In this document: positions 1 to 8,617 of the stretch, piece by piece
Numbering within the stretch: position 1 is the stretch's first letter
Layout: each line of letters begins with the position of its first letter
Origin: JBEKIK01 sp963845975
GTDB lineage: Bacteria; Planctomycetota; Planctomycetia; Pirellulales; Thermoguttaceae
Assembly: GCA_963845975.1 (NCBI GenBank)
Contig: CAWJUD010000002.1
Location: forward strand, 992,001-1,056,000
Direction of reading: 5' to 3'
DNA length: 64,000 nt
Made by a program: the position numbers and the translations under genes
Notes under the pieces: generated by a model
The model's database searches: none
What the model was told of the DNA's origin: nothing
Seen by the model: only the letters and a program-made list of their open reading frames with translations

Positions 1-122
1 CGACTATTATGCCTGAGCAATCCGGCACTCTGTTCCTTAAAATCAACGATTCGGCCGCCGAATTGGACGACAACGCGGGAGAGTTAAAATTGGAGATATT
101 TCCACAGCTGCTGAGGGGTTGA
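1..122 (+). CDS. C-terminal end of an exported protein (partial)
   Basis: An open frame enters from the left edge and stops at TGA 120-122. The 39 visible residues contain the pattern GTLFLKIND followed by LDDNAGELKLEI. This resembles the last strands of LecA/PA-IL-like beta-sandwich modules that close many secreted planctomycete proteins (family knowledge). The start and most of the gene are outside the window, so the main activity cannot be stated. It converges on hydG with only 15 bp between the two stops. Confidence 0.5.
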   Translation, partial: TIMPEQSGTLFLKINDSAAELDDNAGELKLEIFPQLLRG

Positions 123-137
123 AGAAGGCCATTTATT

Positions 138-1562
138 TTAGAACGGCAGATCGTGCTCGTCGCGGCGGCGGATGCGGTCGAGGCGATCGAGGAGTTGGCG
201 TTTGCGCTGGCTTTCGGGGAGTTTGCCAAGTTCGCGCTCGATCACGGTTTCGCCTTGGGCCCGGGTTTCGGACGAGGCGTAGTCGATCAGATATTCCAGC
301 AGCGTTGTGAGGGCATTGGGCGTGCATAGATTTTGTATGAAGCCCGGGATGGCGAATTCCATGAACTGTTCGCCGGTCCGGCCCAGGCGGTAGCAGGCGG
401 TGCAGAAACTGGGAATGTAGCCGTCGACGAGCAGTTCCCGGAGGACCATGTCCAGCGGCCGGATGTCGCCTAGTTCGAATTGTTCGCGCTGCATAACTTG
501 CGTATCGCCCAGTTCGGTGTATCCGCCCAGTTCGATGCGCGAGCCGGCGTCGATTTGCGAAACGCCCAAGGCCAGGACTTCGCGGCGGACCTCCGGCGGC
601 TCGCGGGCCGTGAGCACCATGCCGGTATAGGGCACGGATAGCCGCAGGATAGCCGCCAACCGCTTGAAATTTTCGTCGGAAACGAGATATTTATCGTCAA
701 GTTTCACGCCGCTGGCCGGGCGCAGCCGGGGGAAGCTGATTGTGTGCGGTCCGACATTGTAATGTTTCTGCAAATGCAGGGCGTGAGAGACCAGCCCAAG
801 AACCTCGAATCGCCAATCGTATAGCCCGAATAAGGCCCCGATGCCCACGTCGTCGCATTCCGCTTCTATCGCCCGGGCCACGCCGTCCAGGCGCCAGAGG
901 TAATCGGCCTTGCGGGTATGGGGCGGATGCACGCGGCGGTAGGTTTCGTGATGGTACGTCTCTTGGAAGATCTGATAGGTTGCGATCTTGGCGGCATTGA
1001 TGATTGCGTAGCCCTGGTGATCCATGGGCGCGGCATTGATGCTGACCCTGCGGATTTCGCCATGGTGCGATGCCGTCCCGTAAACGTGCTGCACGCATTC
1101 GGCGATAAAGTCGGCGTCATAGTGCGGATGATCGCCGAAGACCAGGATCAGGCGCTTGTGCCCCTTGTTTTCCAGGGCTAATACTTGCGTGCGGATTTCA
1201 TCTTCGTCGAGCGTGCGGCGGACGACTTCACGGTTCGAGCGGCGGAAAGCGCAGTATTGGCAGTCGTTGTTGCACTCGTTGCCGATGTAAAGCGGGGCGA
1301 AGATCACAATGCGGTTGCCGTATACGTCGCGTTTGAGCCGCCTGGCGGCGTCGAAGATCTCATCGATCAGTTCCGGCTGATCGGCGGACAGCAGCGCGGC
1401 CGTTTCCTCGACTGCCAGGGGCTGCTTGGCCATGCTTTTGGCAATAATGTCGCGAACCTCGGCGGCGTCCGCACACCGGTTTAACAGGCGGTGCAAATGC
1501 TCGTCGTCGATAAAGTCGCGACCGCTTTGACTGAGTTTCGTTCGATCAATGACAGACGACAT
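138..1562 (-). CDS. hydG: [FeFe]-hydrogenase maturase HydG (radical SAM tyrosine lyase)
   Basis: HydG cleaves tyrosine with S-adenosylmethionine and supplies the CO and cyanide ligands of the [FeFe]-hydrogenase H-cluster. The 474-residue length is normal. The radical SAM cluster motif CX3CX2C is at residues 97-104 (CNNDCQYC). Near the C terminus is a second motif, CX2CX22C (CTAC, then 22 residues, then C), which separates HydG from the related thiamine enzyme ThiH. No hydE, hydF or hydrogenase gene is beside it, so its partners must lie elsewhere. The next gene upstream on this strand is a LarA-like racemase, 111 bp away, and shared transcription is uncertain. Confidence 0.93.
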   Translation of the reverse strand: MSSVIDRTKLSQSGRDFIDDEHLHRLLNRCADAAEVRDIIAKSMAKQPLAVEETAALLSADQPELIDEIFDAARRLKRDVYGNRIVIFAPLYIGNECNNDCQYCAFRRSNREVVRRTLDEDEIRTQVLALENKGHKRLILVFGDHPHYDADFIAECVQHVYGTASHHGEIRRVSINAAPMDHQGYAIINAAKIATYQIFQETYHHETYRRVHPPHTRKADYLWRLDGVARAIEAECDDVGIGALFGLYDWRFEVLGLVSHALHLQKHYNVGPHTISFPRLRPASGVKLDDKYLVSDENFKRLAAILRLSVPYTGMVLTAREPPEVRREVLALGVSQIDAGSRIELGGYTELGDTQVMQREQFELGDIRPLDMVLRELLVDGYIPSFCTACYRLGRTGEQFMEFAIPGFIQNLCTPNALTTLLEYLIDYASSETRAQGETVIERELGKLPESQRKRQLLDRLDRIRRRDEHDLPF

Positions 1563-1673
1563 AGGTAGCAGACTTTATAGAATGATGTCCCAGGCGAATA
1601 TTGAAAAAGCGAGTCCAATCCTGGAAAAGACGGTTTTAAATCTAGCTTGTACTCATAAGTATTGTATACAGAA

Positions 1674-2981
1674 CTAAGTGTCGAATCCTGTGGGTCGGCC
1701 GTATAGTTTTTCCCGCGTTGCCCAAAGACCCGCCGACGGGGTGGGTATGAAAAATATCCGTTCGCCGTTGGGCAGGTCGTTAAATCCCTCTTTCAATTGA
1801 TCGGGGGGATACTTTTTCAGCGTTTCGCCCGGATCGGCATAATGGAAATTGGCGCTCTCGATCTCCTCCTTCGACATGTGGCCCGGGGCGTAAGTAATCG
1901 TAAACCGGCCTTCCGATGATCCGTGAATCAAATGCGCAGCGGCATGGGCGAAATCCCGCAACACCGGGTCGCGGCGGTAATATTCCATCACCTTAGGGGT
2001 GCCGCAGTAGCCGTACTTGCGGATAATGGCATCGACCTCAGGCTGCTCGCCGAAACGTTTCAGTCCCGGGGCCATGATAATCAACTCCCCGCCGTCGGCC
2101 AATGCCATGCGCGTGCGGTAGATGGCTTTATTAGCGACCCAGGTGCTGTGGAATTCGTCGCCCTGCATGACGCAGACCACTTTTTCCAGGGGCTCTTTCA
2201 GGGCCGTGATATTTTGCTGGCGCGACTGGAGCGCGGCATGCAAATAGGTTTCCAAATCGTCGCCCACGTAAACACCAGTGTGGACCAATTCGCCTTGGTC
2301 GTTTCGGGCCATGACGATTTGCACGTAAACGTCGGGCAGGCGACGGAGAAAATCGTTCTCGGCCTTGTTGAAGCACTCCCGCACCGGCGTGACCAGCGCG
2401 CCCAAATTATTCTCGATTCCGCAGCAGGCCGCGGCCATGTGCGAAGCGCTGATCAATTCCTTGCCGGCCAGGCCGATGAAATAATTTTTATTGTGGTTGG
2501 CGAATCCCAGCACCTCGTGCGGCACTACGTGACCCACGTGGATGATCAAATCCCAAGGCTCTTCCATCAACATTCGATTCAGTACAATCGGGATCGGCCA
2601 ATCGGCTGCGCCCTTGGTGACTTCTTTAACGAAATCGGCCGGAACCGTGCCCACGTTCACGCAGCCTCCGCGCCAATCGTGGGCGTGGATCCGCTCCTCG
2701 GGTATGGAGCCGAACATCCGCCGGTTTTCATCGGCCGTGTGGGGCACGTGTTGGCCTAGCGCGGGGATCACATGCACTTCGGCCTGTTTGGCGAAGAGAT
2801 TATACAAGATCTCCGTCATCAGTCCGGCCTTGGAATGGGCCCGGGTGATATCGGGCGGCAAAAGCAAAACCCGCCGGGGCTGTTTGCATAACCGCCCTTT
2901 GGCCTCCTCGGCCGTGCGTTCAATCAACTCTTGTACGCGTTTTGGACCGATACAATCGGATTTTTCGCTGAACCAGGGCAT
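1674..2981 (-). CDS. LarA-like nickel-dependent racemase/epimerase (DUF2088)
   Basis: The 435-residue protein has the LarA layout. An N-terminal half begins with a PPDITRAHS segment, and a central HVGHVVPHEVLGF segment is followed by NHNKNYFIGLAGKEL, which carries histidines and a lysine of the kind that hold the nickel-pincer cofactor. The family racemises or epimerises 2-hydroxy acids such as lactate, and substrates vary widely among members. No larB, larC or larE maturation genes are adjacent. I assign the family confidently but not the substrate. Confidence 0.8.
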   Translation of the reverse strand: MPWFSEKSDCIGPKRVQELIERTAEEAKGRLCKQPRRVLLLPPDITRAHSKAGLMTEILYNLFAKQAEVHVIPALGQHVPHTADENRRMFGSIPEERIHAHDWRGGCVNVGTVPADFVKEVTKGAADWPIPIVLNRMLMEEPWDLIIHVGHVVPHEVLGFANHNKNYFIGLAGKELISASHMAAACCGIENNLGALVTPVRECFNKAENDFLRRLPDVYVQIVMARNDQGELVHTGVYVGDDLETYLHAALQSRQQNITALKEPLEKVVCVMQGDEFHSTWVANKAIYRTRMALADGGELIIMAPGLKRFGEQPEVDAIIRKYGYCGTPKVMEYYRRDPVLRDFAHAAAHLIHGSSEGRFTITYAPGHMSKEEIESANFHYADPGETLKKYPPDQLKEGFNDLPNGERIFFIPTPSAGLWATREKLYGRPTGFDT

Positions 2982-3032
2982 GTTAACACCGGCAAATACT
3001 ATAAAATATCATTTTGTGCCCCTTATGAATAG

Positions 3033-3215
3033 GCACTGGCGGCGGTGAATCCATGTTTGGACGATATCAAGGAAATGCCCATTCCACCAAATCCATGGAC
3101 AGGCAAGCCGTTTCCGTATCATTTGGAGGGCGATACGGCGGTGCTAATTGCCGACGGAGGCCTGCTGCCGTTTAGGCCGTTTAATTATGAGTATTGCATT
3201 AAGATTGCGAAATAG
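3033..3215 (+). pseudogene. Remnant of a protein C terminus
   Basis: A 60-codon open stretch without a start runs to TAG 3213-3215. It reads as real protein: LAAVNPCLDDIKEMPIPPNP, then WTGKPFPYHLEGDTAVLIAD. This resembles the C-terminal segment of planctomycete proteins that end in 'iPkDPfsGkpf.Y' patterns. It is preceded by an in-frame TAG (3030-3032) and has no ribosome site. It is probably what is left of a deleted gene. Confidence 0.35.
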
Positions 3216-3240
3216 TAGTTGGAAAATGATATTTGTATAG

Positions 3241-3316
3241 TCGCGACTAACGGTCGCGTTTGTGGAAAAACTGAATACCAACAACTTTTATCCGCGACCA
3301 GTGGTCGCGGCTTTAC
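3241..3316. repeat. Palindromic repeat family CCGCGACCA-N-TGGTCGCGG
   Basis: A perfect inverted repeat at 3292-3310 is followed by CTTTAC. A degenerate relative sits at 3241-3258. The same palindrome recurs at 21530-21548, about 22560-22583 and 41156-41174, each time next to CTTTAC or CTTTC. All four are intergenic. Confidence 0.75.
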
Positions 3317-3344
3317 AAACTGATTTAAAAACACAATTTGTGTT

Positions 3345-4145
3345 TCAACGGTTGCGCTGTCTTAGTGCCTCGTAAAAGATCACAGCGGCGGTGGCGGAGA
3401 CGTTCAGGCTGTCGGCCACGCCGAGCATGGGCAAGCGGACGGCGGTGATGTCGGGGGCGATCCAGGCGGGTGATAAACCGGCGGCTTCGCTGCCCAAGAC
3501 AACGGCCATGGGGCGGCGGTAGTCGATTTCGGTGTACGGCACGGTACCGTCAACTCGGGCGGCGACGATGGAAATGTTTTTCTTTCTCAGCCAGGAAAGT
3601 AGTTCATCGCTTGAGGTTTCGCATACCGGTAAGGTAAAGATCGTACCCAAGCTTGCGCGAATGGCGTTGGGATTGTAAAGGTCGGTTCGGGCGTCGGCGA
3701 GAATCAATGCTGAGACGCCCACGGCATCGGCACTGCGCAACACTGCGCCGATGTTGCCGGGCTTTTCCACGCCTTCCAGCACCGCGATTAAAAAATTATT
3801 CTTGGGTAAGTTTAAATCCCGCAAGGTTTGTCGCGGCATTTCGGCCACGCCCAAAAGGCCTTCGGCCCGGCTGCCATAGGCCAATTTGTGGAAGACCGCT
3901 TCCGAAACCTGCAAAATTTTACCGCCGCATGTTTCCAGAGTTTTTGCCAACAAACAGGCTTCTTCGCTTACTAACAACGCTTCGCAAATGAAAATCTCGA
4001 CCATGCGCACGCCGGCCTGTGTTGCCCGGGCCAACTCGCGCACGCCGTCGATGATGATTTGCTGTTGACGCTGCCGGTGCTTGGCGTTGCGCAAGTGTAT
4101 TGCGTCTTTAACGCGCGGATTTTGAAAACTGGTAATAATGGGCAT
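3345..4145 (-). CDS. TrmH/SpoU-family RNA 2'-O-methyltransferase
   Basis: SPOUT-fold enzyme that methylates ribose 2'-O in rRNA or tRNA. All three SpoU motifs are visible: NIGAVLRSADAVG (motif 1), VLGSEAAGLS (motif 2) and LPMLGVADSLNVSATAA (motif 3). An N-terminal substrate-binding segment starts ITSFQNPRVKD, as in RlmB/TsnR-like proteins. I place the start at ATG 4145, giving 266 residues. The longer open frame to 4262 only translates a palindromic repeat (4228-4253) and has no family similarity. The exact RNA target cannot be read from the sequence. Confidence 0.88.
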   Translation of the reverse strand: MPIITSFQNPRVKDAIHLRNAKHRQRQQQIIIDGVRELARATQAGVRMVEIFICEALLVSEEACLLAKTLETCGGKILQVSEAVFHKLAYGSRAEGLLGVAEMPRQTLRDLNLPKNNFLIAVLEGVEKPGNIGAVLRSADAVGVSALILADARTDLYNPNAIRASLGTIFTLPVCETSSDELLSWLRKKNISIVAARVDGTVPYTEIDYRRPMAVVLGSEAAGLSPAWIAPDITAVRLPMLGVADSLNVSATAAVIFYEALRQRNR

Positions 4146-4227
4146 GGCATTTTCAAACCGGGCACAAGCGCCCGGGCTATTGACAGTCAGGAAAATAATG
4201 TCGTGGTGTAGATGGCAAATCAAGCCA

Positions 4228-4253
4228 AGCCCACGGGTTGCAACCCGTGGGCT
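4228..4253. repeat. Palindromic repeat AGCCCACGGG...CCCGTGGGCT
   Basis: A 26-bp inverted repeat (AGCCCACGGGTTG / CAACCCGTGGGCT) is followed by TAA. A one-base variant is at 31497-31522, followed by AAATAA. It belongs to a larger set of palindromes ending in GGCT(A)AA. Confidence 0.7.
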
Positions 4254-4320
4254 TAACGACATTCATTACCTGAGACTCAATAAACATTTTATTATCTACT
4301 GCCAAAAAATCCAAAATCGA

Positions 4321-5283
4321 CTATTTATCATCCGCCGTCCAGCGGGCGACCGATCCGCTGGGCAATTCTCGGCCGGCGACGGAGCGGAGCGTCAGGGTTT
4401 TGGCGGCGATAGCGCCGGTTTGGGTGTCAGGCATGGTTTCTCTTAGCATATCAGCAAGTCGGGCGGAGTCGTAGCCGGGGGTATGGCAGGTGAGGAGCAC
4501 GAATCGGCATTGACCGGCGGTTAAATCGGCGCACATACTCAGTAATCGCTGCAGATGTTTGGAAAGCCGCCATACTTCGCCCCGCCTACCGTGTCCGTAA
4601 CTGGGCGGATCGAGGATCAGGGCGTCGTAGCGATTGCCGCGCTGGAGTTCGCGTTTGACGAATTTCATGGCATCTTCTGTGATCCAATGAATTGTGGCAT
4701 CGGCCAGGCCGGATAATTCCGCATTACGGCGTGCCCAGGCCACGATGTTCCGGGCGGCATCGACGTGTACTACTTCGGCACCCGCCGCCGCGGCCGCCAA
4801 CGTGCTTGCGCCGGTGTAGGCGAAAAGATTGAGGATTTTGAGTCTCCCGCCTTCACCCTGACCCTTTCCCAAAGGAAGAGAAGACTTTTTTATTCTCTGA
4901 CCCCCGGCCTCTAATCCCTGATGCCCGGCTTCTAAATCCTGAACCCTGAACCCTGAATCCTGAACCCTCGTCCCGATCCAATCCCAGTTCTCTGCCTGTT
5001 CGGGAAACAATCCTACCTGGCCAAACGGGGTGCGTTTCAATTCAAATCGCAGTGTGCCGTATGCGATGGTCCAGCGATCAGGCAATTTGCTACGGCAGAT
5101 CCATCTGCCTTCCATTTCACCGGCATCCTCGAAAAAGGCGTCTGCTTTGACCCAATCGGCCGGTTCGTTTTTTACAGGATTCTCAACCGCCGGGCAGGGC
5201 CGATCGAGAGTTATCTCGCCAAATCGCTCCAAACGCCGGTCGTTGCCGAAATCGATGAGTTGGTATTGATCCGAAATGAACAT
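4321..5283 (-). CDS. Class I SAM-dependent methyltransferase, RlmI/RlmL-like
   Basis: The 320-residue protein has the core of 23S rRNA cytosine-C5 or guanine-N2 methyltransferases: a GVFPEQ-like segment (GLFPEQAENWDWI) before the fold, motif I LNLFAYTGAST, and motif IV DPPSYGHG. It lacks a PUA domain. About 41 residues just before motif I (nt about 4846-4970) are not family sequence. They translate intergenic repeat DNA, including RVQDSGFRVQD, but keep the frame. The insert falls in a surface linker, so activity may survive. The gene is 11 bp upstream of the mazF stop and on the same strand. Confidence 0.82.
   Translation of the reverse strand: MFISDQYQLIDFGNDRRLERFGEITLDRPCPAVENPVKNEPADWVKADAFFEDAGEMEGRWICRSKLPDRWTIAYGTLRFELKRTPFGQVGLFPEQAENWDWIGTRVQDSGFRVQDLEAGHQGLEAGGQRIKKSSLPLGKGQGEGGRLKILNLFAYTGASTLAAAAAGAEVVHVDAARNIVAWARRNAELSGLADATIHWITEDAMKFVKRELQRGNRYDALILDPPSYGHGRRGEVWRLSKHLQRLLSMCADLTAGQCRFVLLTCHTPGYDSARLADMLRETMPDTQTGAIAAKTLTLRSVAGRELPSGSVARWTADDK
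4846..4970 (-). repeat. Repeat DNA inserted in frame in a methyltransferase gene
   Basis: The insert has two parts. About 4850-4880 is a degraded copy of the CCCTCTCC/GGAGAGGG palindrome with its GGGTCAGGGTGA arm. Positions 4894-4970 hold eleven degenerate heptamers (on the plus strand for example AACCCTG, AACCCTG, AATCCTG). The same two repeat types occur between genes elsewhere in the window. Confidence 0.75.
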
Positions 5284-5294
5284 GCCGACGAATT

Positions 5295-5633
5295 TTAATC
5301 GCCTATGATTTCATTCAATCCTTCTACGACACGATTGAGTTCTTCAGGAGAAACTCGTCCAATTTTTTTACCGAGGCGTTCGAGGGCCAGCGTGCGGATT
5401 TGACCGATTTTGACCCAGGATTGCTTGGGAAGTTTTGTGCTTTTGATTTCCATCGCGAGTGGAAATCCCGCCCGGGATTCCTGGCTGGTGACGGCCAGTG
5501 CGATGACCGTTCCGGAGCGTTCGTTGAAAACGTCGTGACTGATGACCAGTGCGGGTCTGAGACCGCTCTGTTCGTGGCCGCGGGTCGGATTGAGATCGGC
5601 CCAAAAAATATCGCCCCTTAATATTCGGGCCAT
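5295..5633 (-). CDS. mazF: MazF/PemK-family mRNA interferase toxin
   Basis: The 112-residue protein starts RGDIFWADLNPTRGHEQSG and contains RPALVISHDVFN, the usual MazF/PemK core. A VTSQ segment and the QIRTLALERLGKKIG tail follow. The family cleaves mRNA at short sequences and is neutralised by the product of the upstream gene. Its start overlaps the antitoxin gene by 16 bp (5618-5633), which is typical translational coupling. The pair is complete and looks functional. Confidence 0.93.
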   Translation of the reverse strand: MARILRGDIFWADLNPTRGHEQSGLRPALVISHDVFNERSGTVIALAVTSQESRAGFPLAMEIKSTKLPKQSWVKIGQIRTLALERLGKKIGRVSPEELNRVVEGLNEIIGD

Positions 5634-5860
5634 GAGGCAAGTTCTCCCGCCATGCCTTTCTCGGCCATTGCTTTTTCAGCAACCGGGTCGAGTTTGGCGC
5701 ATTCTTCAGCCAAACGCCTGCGGCGCAGTCGGGATAGTTTTTCAGCCACCGATAATTGAATCGCCTGGCTGCGGCTGGAAAAGATCCTTTTTTCAACGAG
5801 TCGATCCAGCTCCGCAAGCAAGTTTTGATCGATGGAAATGGCCACTTTGGAAGCAGACAT
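5618..5860 (-). CDS. mazE: Ribbon-helix-helix antitoxin of the MazF pair
   Basis: The 80-residue protein begins SASKVAISIDQNLLAELDRL, a ribbon-helix-helix DNA-binding fold, followed by SRSQAIQLSVAEKL and an acidic C-terminal tail that would bind MazF. I choose ATG 5860 over the GTG at 5866 because GGAGG lies 5 nt upstream of it. A strong sigma70-type promoter sits at 5884-5912. RHH antitoxins usually repress their own promoter. Confidence 0.9.
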   Translation of the reverse strand: MSASKVAISIDQNLLAELDRLVEKRIFSSRSQAIQLSVAEKLSRLRRRRLAEECAKLDPVAEKAMAEKGMAGELASWPEY

Positions 5861-5871
5861 AGTCACCTCCA

Positions 5872-5912
5872 GTATTACTAATAATCATACCGGGAAAAAC
5901 AGATGTAGTCAA
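5872..5912 (-). promoter_or_regulatory. Promoter and possible operator of the mazEF pair
   Basis: On the minus strand TTGACT (5907-5912) and TATGAT (5884-5889) are separated by exactly 17 bp. An imperfect inverted repeat ATTACTAATAAT (5872-5883) lies between the -10 element and the GGAGG site. It is a plausible binding site for the RHH antitoxin, but that is inference. Confidence 0.7.
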
Positions 5913-5978
5913 GTTCCTTATTGGAAATATATAACGAAAAAACACATTCTTTCCCCGGGGTGTATTCACCCGAGGCTA

Positions 5979-6136
5979 AGAGCCTATCAAAAAACTTTAA
6001 ATTCATTGTGAATAACAAATTACATGACGATAATCATCAGCAACGCCGCCCTCACCCTAGCCCTCTCCCGACCAACTGACCATGCGGAGCATGGTGCCCG
6101 TCGGTGCCCGGTGAGGGGACTTTTCGGATAGGCTCT
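5979..6136. repeat. Intergenic repeat element bounded by AGAGCCTATC inverted ends
   Basis: AGAGCCTATC (5979-5988) is repeated in inverse as GATAGGCTCT (6127-6136), enclosing 138 bp. The inside holds a CCCTCACCCTAGCCCTCTCC arm and a nested palindrome around GACCAACTGACCATGCGG. A short GTGTATTCACC palindrome lies just before it (5960). No gene is present from 5867 to 6223. Confidence 0.55.
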
Positions 6137-6223
6137 AAATATGTTTATTTCTTTTTTTCGCTGTTTTGCGATGCGGGCGATAGCCTGTGGAAGGTCTTTG
6201 AGAAGTTGGAGAGGCGGGGCCCT

Positions 6224-8203
6224 TTATCGCAGCTTTGGGTATTTTTGGGCGCGGGAAGGAATCAGGCACTCGGGGCCGTCGCCGATCAGATCTGTCCGGC
6301 CGGCTTCGATCAAGGCGGCGTGCACATCGGCGTAATTTTCCGGCTTGAAGTATTGAAGCAATGCCCGCTGCAAACGCCGCTCCCGGGCGCCGCGAGGTAC
6401 GTATACCGGCTTGCCGGTCATGGGGTCCAATCCGCTGTAATACATGCAGGTGGCGATATCCATCGGGCCGGGGATAAAATCTTGAACCTTATCGGGCCTT
6501 ATTCCATGGCGTTTTAAATATAAGGCCAGGCGGATCATGGCCCTTAGATCGCTGCCCGGGTGCCCGGCGATAAAATACGAAGTCAGATATTGCTCCTTGC
6601 CGGAGGCCGCCGAGGCACGCCGGAATTCTTCGGCAAAGGCCTCGAACTGTTCGATGGGCGGTTTTCGCATCAATTCGAGGACCTCGAATTCGGTGTGTTC
6701 CGGGGCGACCTTTAATAATCCGCCCGTATGATGCTTGGCGATTTCGTGGATATACTTGGGGTACCGCAAGGCCAAATCCATGCGGATACCGGAGGCTATG
6801 AAGACCTGTCGCACGCCTTTTTCCTTGCGCGCGGCCTTCATCAGGCGGATGATCGGGCCGTGATCAGCAGCCAAAAGCGGGCAGACCACCGGATGCAGGC
6901 AGCTTTGACGCCGGCATTTTTCGCGGACTTCCCTCCGAGAGCAATTCATGCGATACATGTTTGCCGTGGGACCGCCGAGATCGCTGATAACGCCTTTGAA
7001 ATCGGGATCTTGGGCCATGCGGCGGATTTCGGCCAGGATTGAATTCTGGCTGCGGCTTTGGATGACGCGGCCCTCGTGGGCGGTGATCGAACAAAACGCA
7101 CATCCGCCAAAACAGCCGCGCACGATCTGAATGGAATCTTTGACCACGTCAAAAGCGGGAATACGCCTATTGCCGTAACTCGGATGCGGCAGGCGCGTGA
7201 AAGGCAAATCATATATCCGATCCATTTCTTCTTCCGTAAGCGGCCAGGCCGGCGGGTTGACAACCACCGCCTCGCGCCCGTAATACTGCACCAAGCGCCG
7301 TGCATTGTAGGGATTGGTTTCGTGATATATGGTCCGCGTCATTTCGGCAAAGGCGGCTTTGTCGGAGGAGACCTGTTCGAAACTGGGTAGGAGGACGGTA
7401 TCGAAAGGATGAGGGATGAAGGATGAGGGATGAGGGATGGAGGATGAATTTTGCCCGATATCGCTTGCGTATTCGTGATGTCCGTCATCCATAGCCCACT
7501 GCCCACTGTCCACTGCCCACTGTCCACTGCCCACTTCCTTGGCTCCGAGCCGATAGGCCACGCCGCGGATATCGTGGAGTTGGTCGACGGTTTGGCCGGC
7601 ATCGAGGCGTTTGACGATTTCGATCAAGGGACGTTCGCCCATTCCGAAGACGACTAGATCGGCCTTGGAATCAAGGATGATCGAGCGGCGGACTTTGTCG
7701 CTCCAATAGTCGTAATGTGCCAGGCGCCGCAGGCTGGCTTCAACTCCGCCGGCGATGACGGGCAGGCCCTTGTACGCCTCGCGTGCGCGTTGGCAGTAGG
7801 CCAAGGTCGCCCGATCCGGCCGCTTATGGATCTGCCCGCCGGGACTGTAGGCGTCGTCGTTGCGGACCTTGCGATTGGCGGTGTAATGGTTGAGCATCGA
7901 ATCCATGTTGCCGGCGCTCACGGCAAAGCACAATCGCGGGCGCCCAAAAATCTTCCAGGCGTCGCAGGAGTGCCAGTCGGGCTGGCTGAGGATGGCCACG
8001 CGAAAGCCTTCCCTTTCCAGCACCCTGCCTAATAGTGCCATGGCAAAGCTGGGATGATCGACATAAGCGTCGCCGGTGACGAAAACCACGTCCACGCACT
8101 CCCAACCGCGTGCCTTGACCTCCTGGGGAGTCATCGGCAGTGGCCGCCGGGTATTGGTTTTCGATTTATGGTTGGATCGCAAAGGCATAGTCGAATTTTT
8201 CAA
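6224..8203 (-). CDS. YgiQ-family radical SAM protein
   Basis: The 659-residue protein matches YgiQ/UPF0313. The N-terminal half begins MTPQEVKARGWECVDVVFVTGDAYVDHPSF... in style, with GGQIHKRPDRAT and GGVEASLRRLAHYDYW. The radical SAM motif is RGCFGGCAFCS (CX3CX2C), followed by EGRVIQSRS, and the C-terminal part has YYSGLDPMTGKPVYVP. The reaction of the family is not established. Some 45 residues before the radical SAM domain (nt 7406-7545) are translated repeat DNA and are not family sequence. The frame is nevertheless open throughout. The start could be Met1 or an internal Met near residue 24. Confidence 0.9.
   Translation of the reverse strand: MKNSTMPLRSNHKSKTNTRRPLPMTPQEVKARGWECVDVVFVTGDAYVDHPSFAMALLGRVLEREGFRVAILSQPDWHSCDAWKIFGRPRLCFAVSAGNMDSMLNHYTANRKVRNDDAYSPGGQIHKRPDRATLAYCQRAREAYKGLPVIAGGVEASLRRLAHYDYWSDKVRRSIILDSKADLVVFGMGERPLIEIVKRLDAGQTVDQLHDIRGVAYRLGAKEVGSGQWAVDSGQWAMDDGHHEYASDIGQNSSSIPHPSSFIPHPFDTVLLPSFEQVSSDKAAFAEMTRTIYHETNPYNARRLVQYYGREAVVVNPPAWPLTEEEMDRIYDLPFTRLPHPSYGNRRIPAFDVVKDSIQIVRGCFGGCAFCSITAHEGRVIQSRSQNSILAEIRRMAQDPDFKGVISDLGGPTANMYRMNCSRREVREKCRRQSCLHPVVCPLLAADHGPIIRLMKAARKEKGVRQVFIASGIRMDLALRYPKYIHEIAKHHTGGLLKVAPEHTEFEVLELMRKPPIEQFEAFAEEFRRASAASGKEQYLTSYFIAGHPGSDLRAMIRLALYLKRHGIRPDKVQDFIPGPMDIATCMYYSGLDPMTGKPVYVPRGARERRLQRALLQYFKPENYADVHAALIEAGRTDLIGDGPECLIPSRAQKYPKLR
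7406..7545. repeat. Two heptamer arrays inserted in frame in the ygiQ-like gene
   Basis: Positions 7406-7448 are six heptamers of the type GGATGAG/GGATGAA on the plus strand. Positions 7494-7535 are six heptamers of the type GCCCACT/GTCCACT (G-rich on the minus strand). The arrays point toward each other across about 45 bp. Together they add codons reading SGQWAVDSGQW and SSSIPHPSSFIPHP to the protein. Confidence 0.85.
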
Positions 8204-8208
8204 GCCGA

Positions 8209-8606
8209 CGCGGTTGCAACCCCTTAGCTGGTCCTACGCTCCAGCGTGGGAGCCAAACTCGGGTTCCTTCGTGCGATGCAGGAGCGTCGCGGAAGTGCGT
8301 TTCCACGGGTACCGTGGGAACAAGGGGATCAAAACACTTCATTTTACTGGGGATTAAGAACAGAAGTATAGTGCCTGTAAATCCCCCCAACCGACGGGTG
8401 GGTGTGTATATTGGATTTTTTGGACCGGGAATGTCTATTGGGGAATTCTTGAGCGGCCAATTATAATTTGCTCAGTTCGATAGTTTTAAGCCCGCCAAGG
8501 ATGCATGGCGGGGCAAATTGCAACGCATCAATAGGCCCCGGGGAGCATTCACATCGGCCCCCGGTGTGTTCACCGGGGGCTAAATACGATCAATCAGGGG
8601 CTAAAT
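8209..8606. repeat. Cluster of palindromic repeats upstream of the GT9 gene
   Basis: No gene lies between 8204 and 8617. The stretch holds TACGCTCCAGCGTGGGAGC (about 8232-8250), a relative of the GTTCCCACGC family. It also holds TTCCACGGGTACCGTGGGAA (about 8311-8330) and two palindromes ending in GGGGCTAAATA (about 8560-8606). No convincing promoter is seen among them. Confidence 0.6.
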
Positions 8607-8617
8607 ATGAGCATTCA

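Noticed and set aside
8468..8617. N-terminal extension of the GT9 protein
   Set aside because: The extra 50 residues are translated palindromic repeats (CSPGAKYDQSGAKY). The family start is at ATG 8618.
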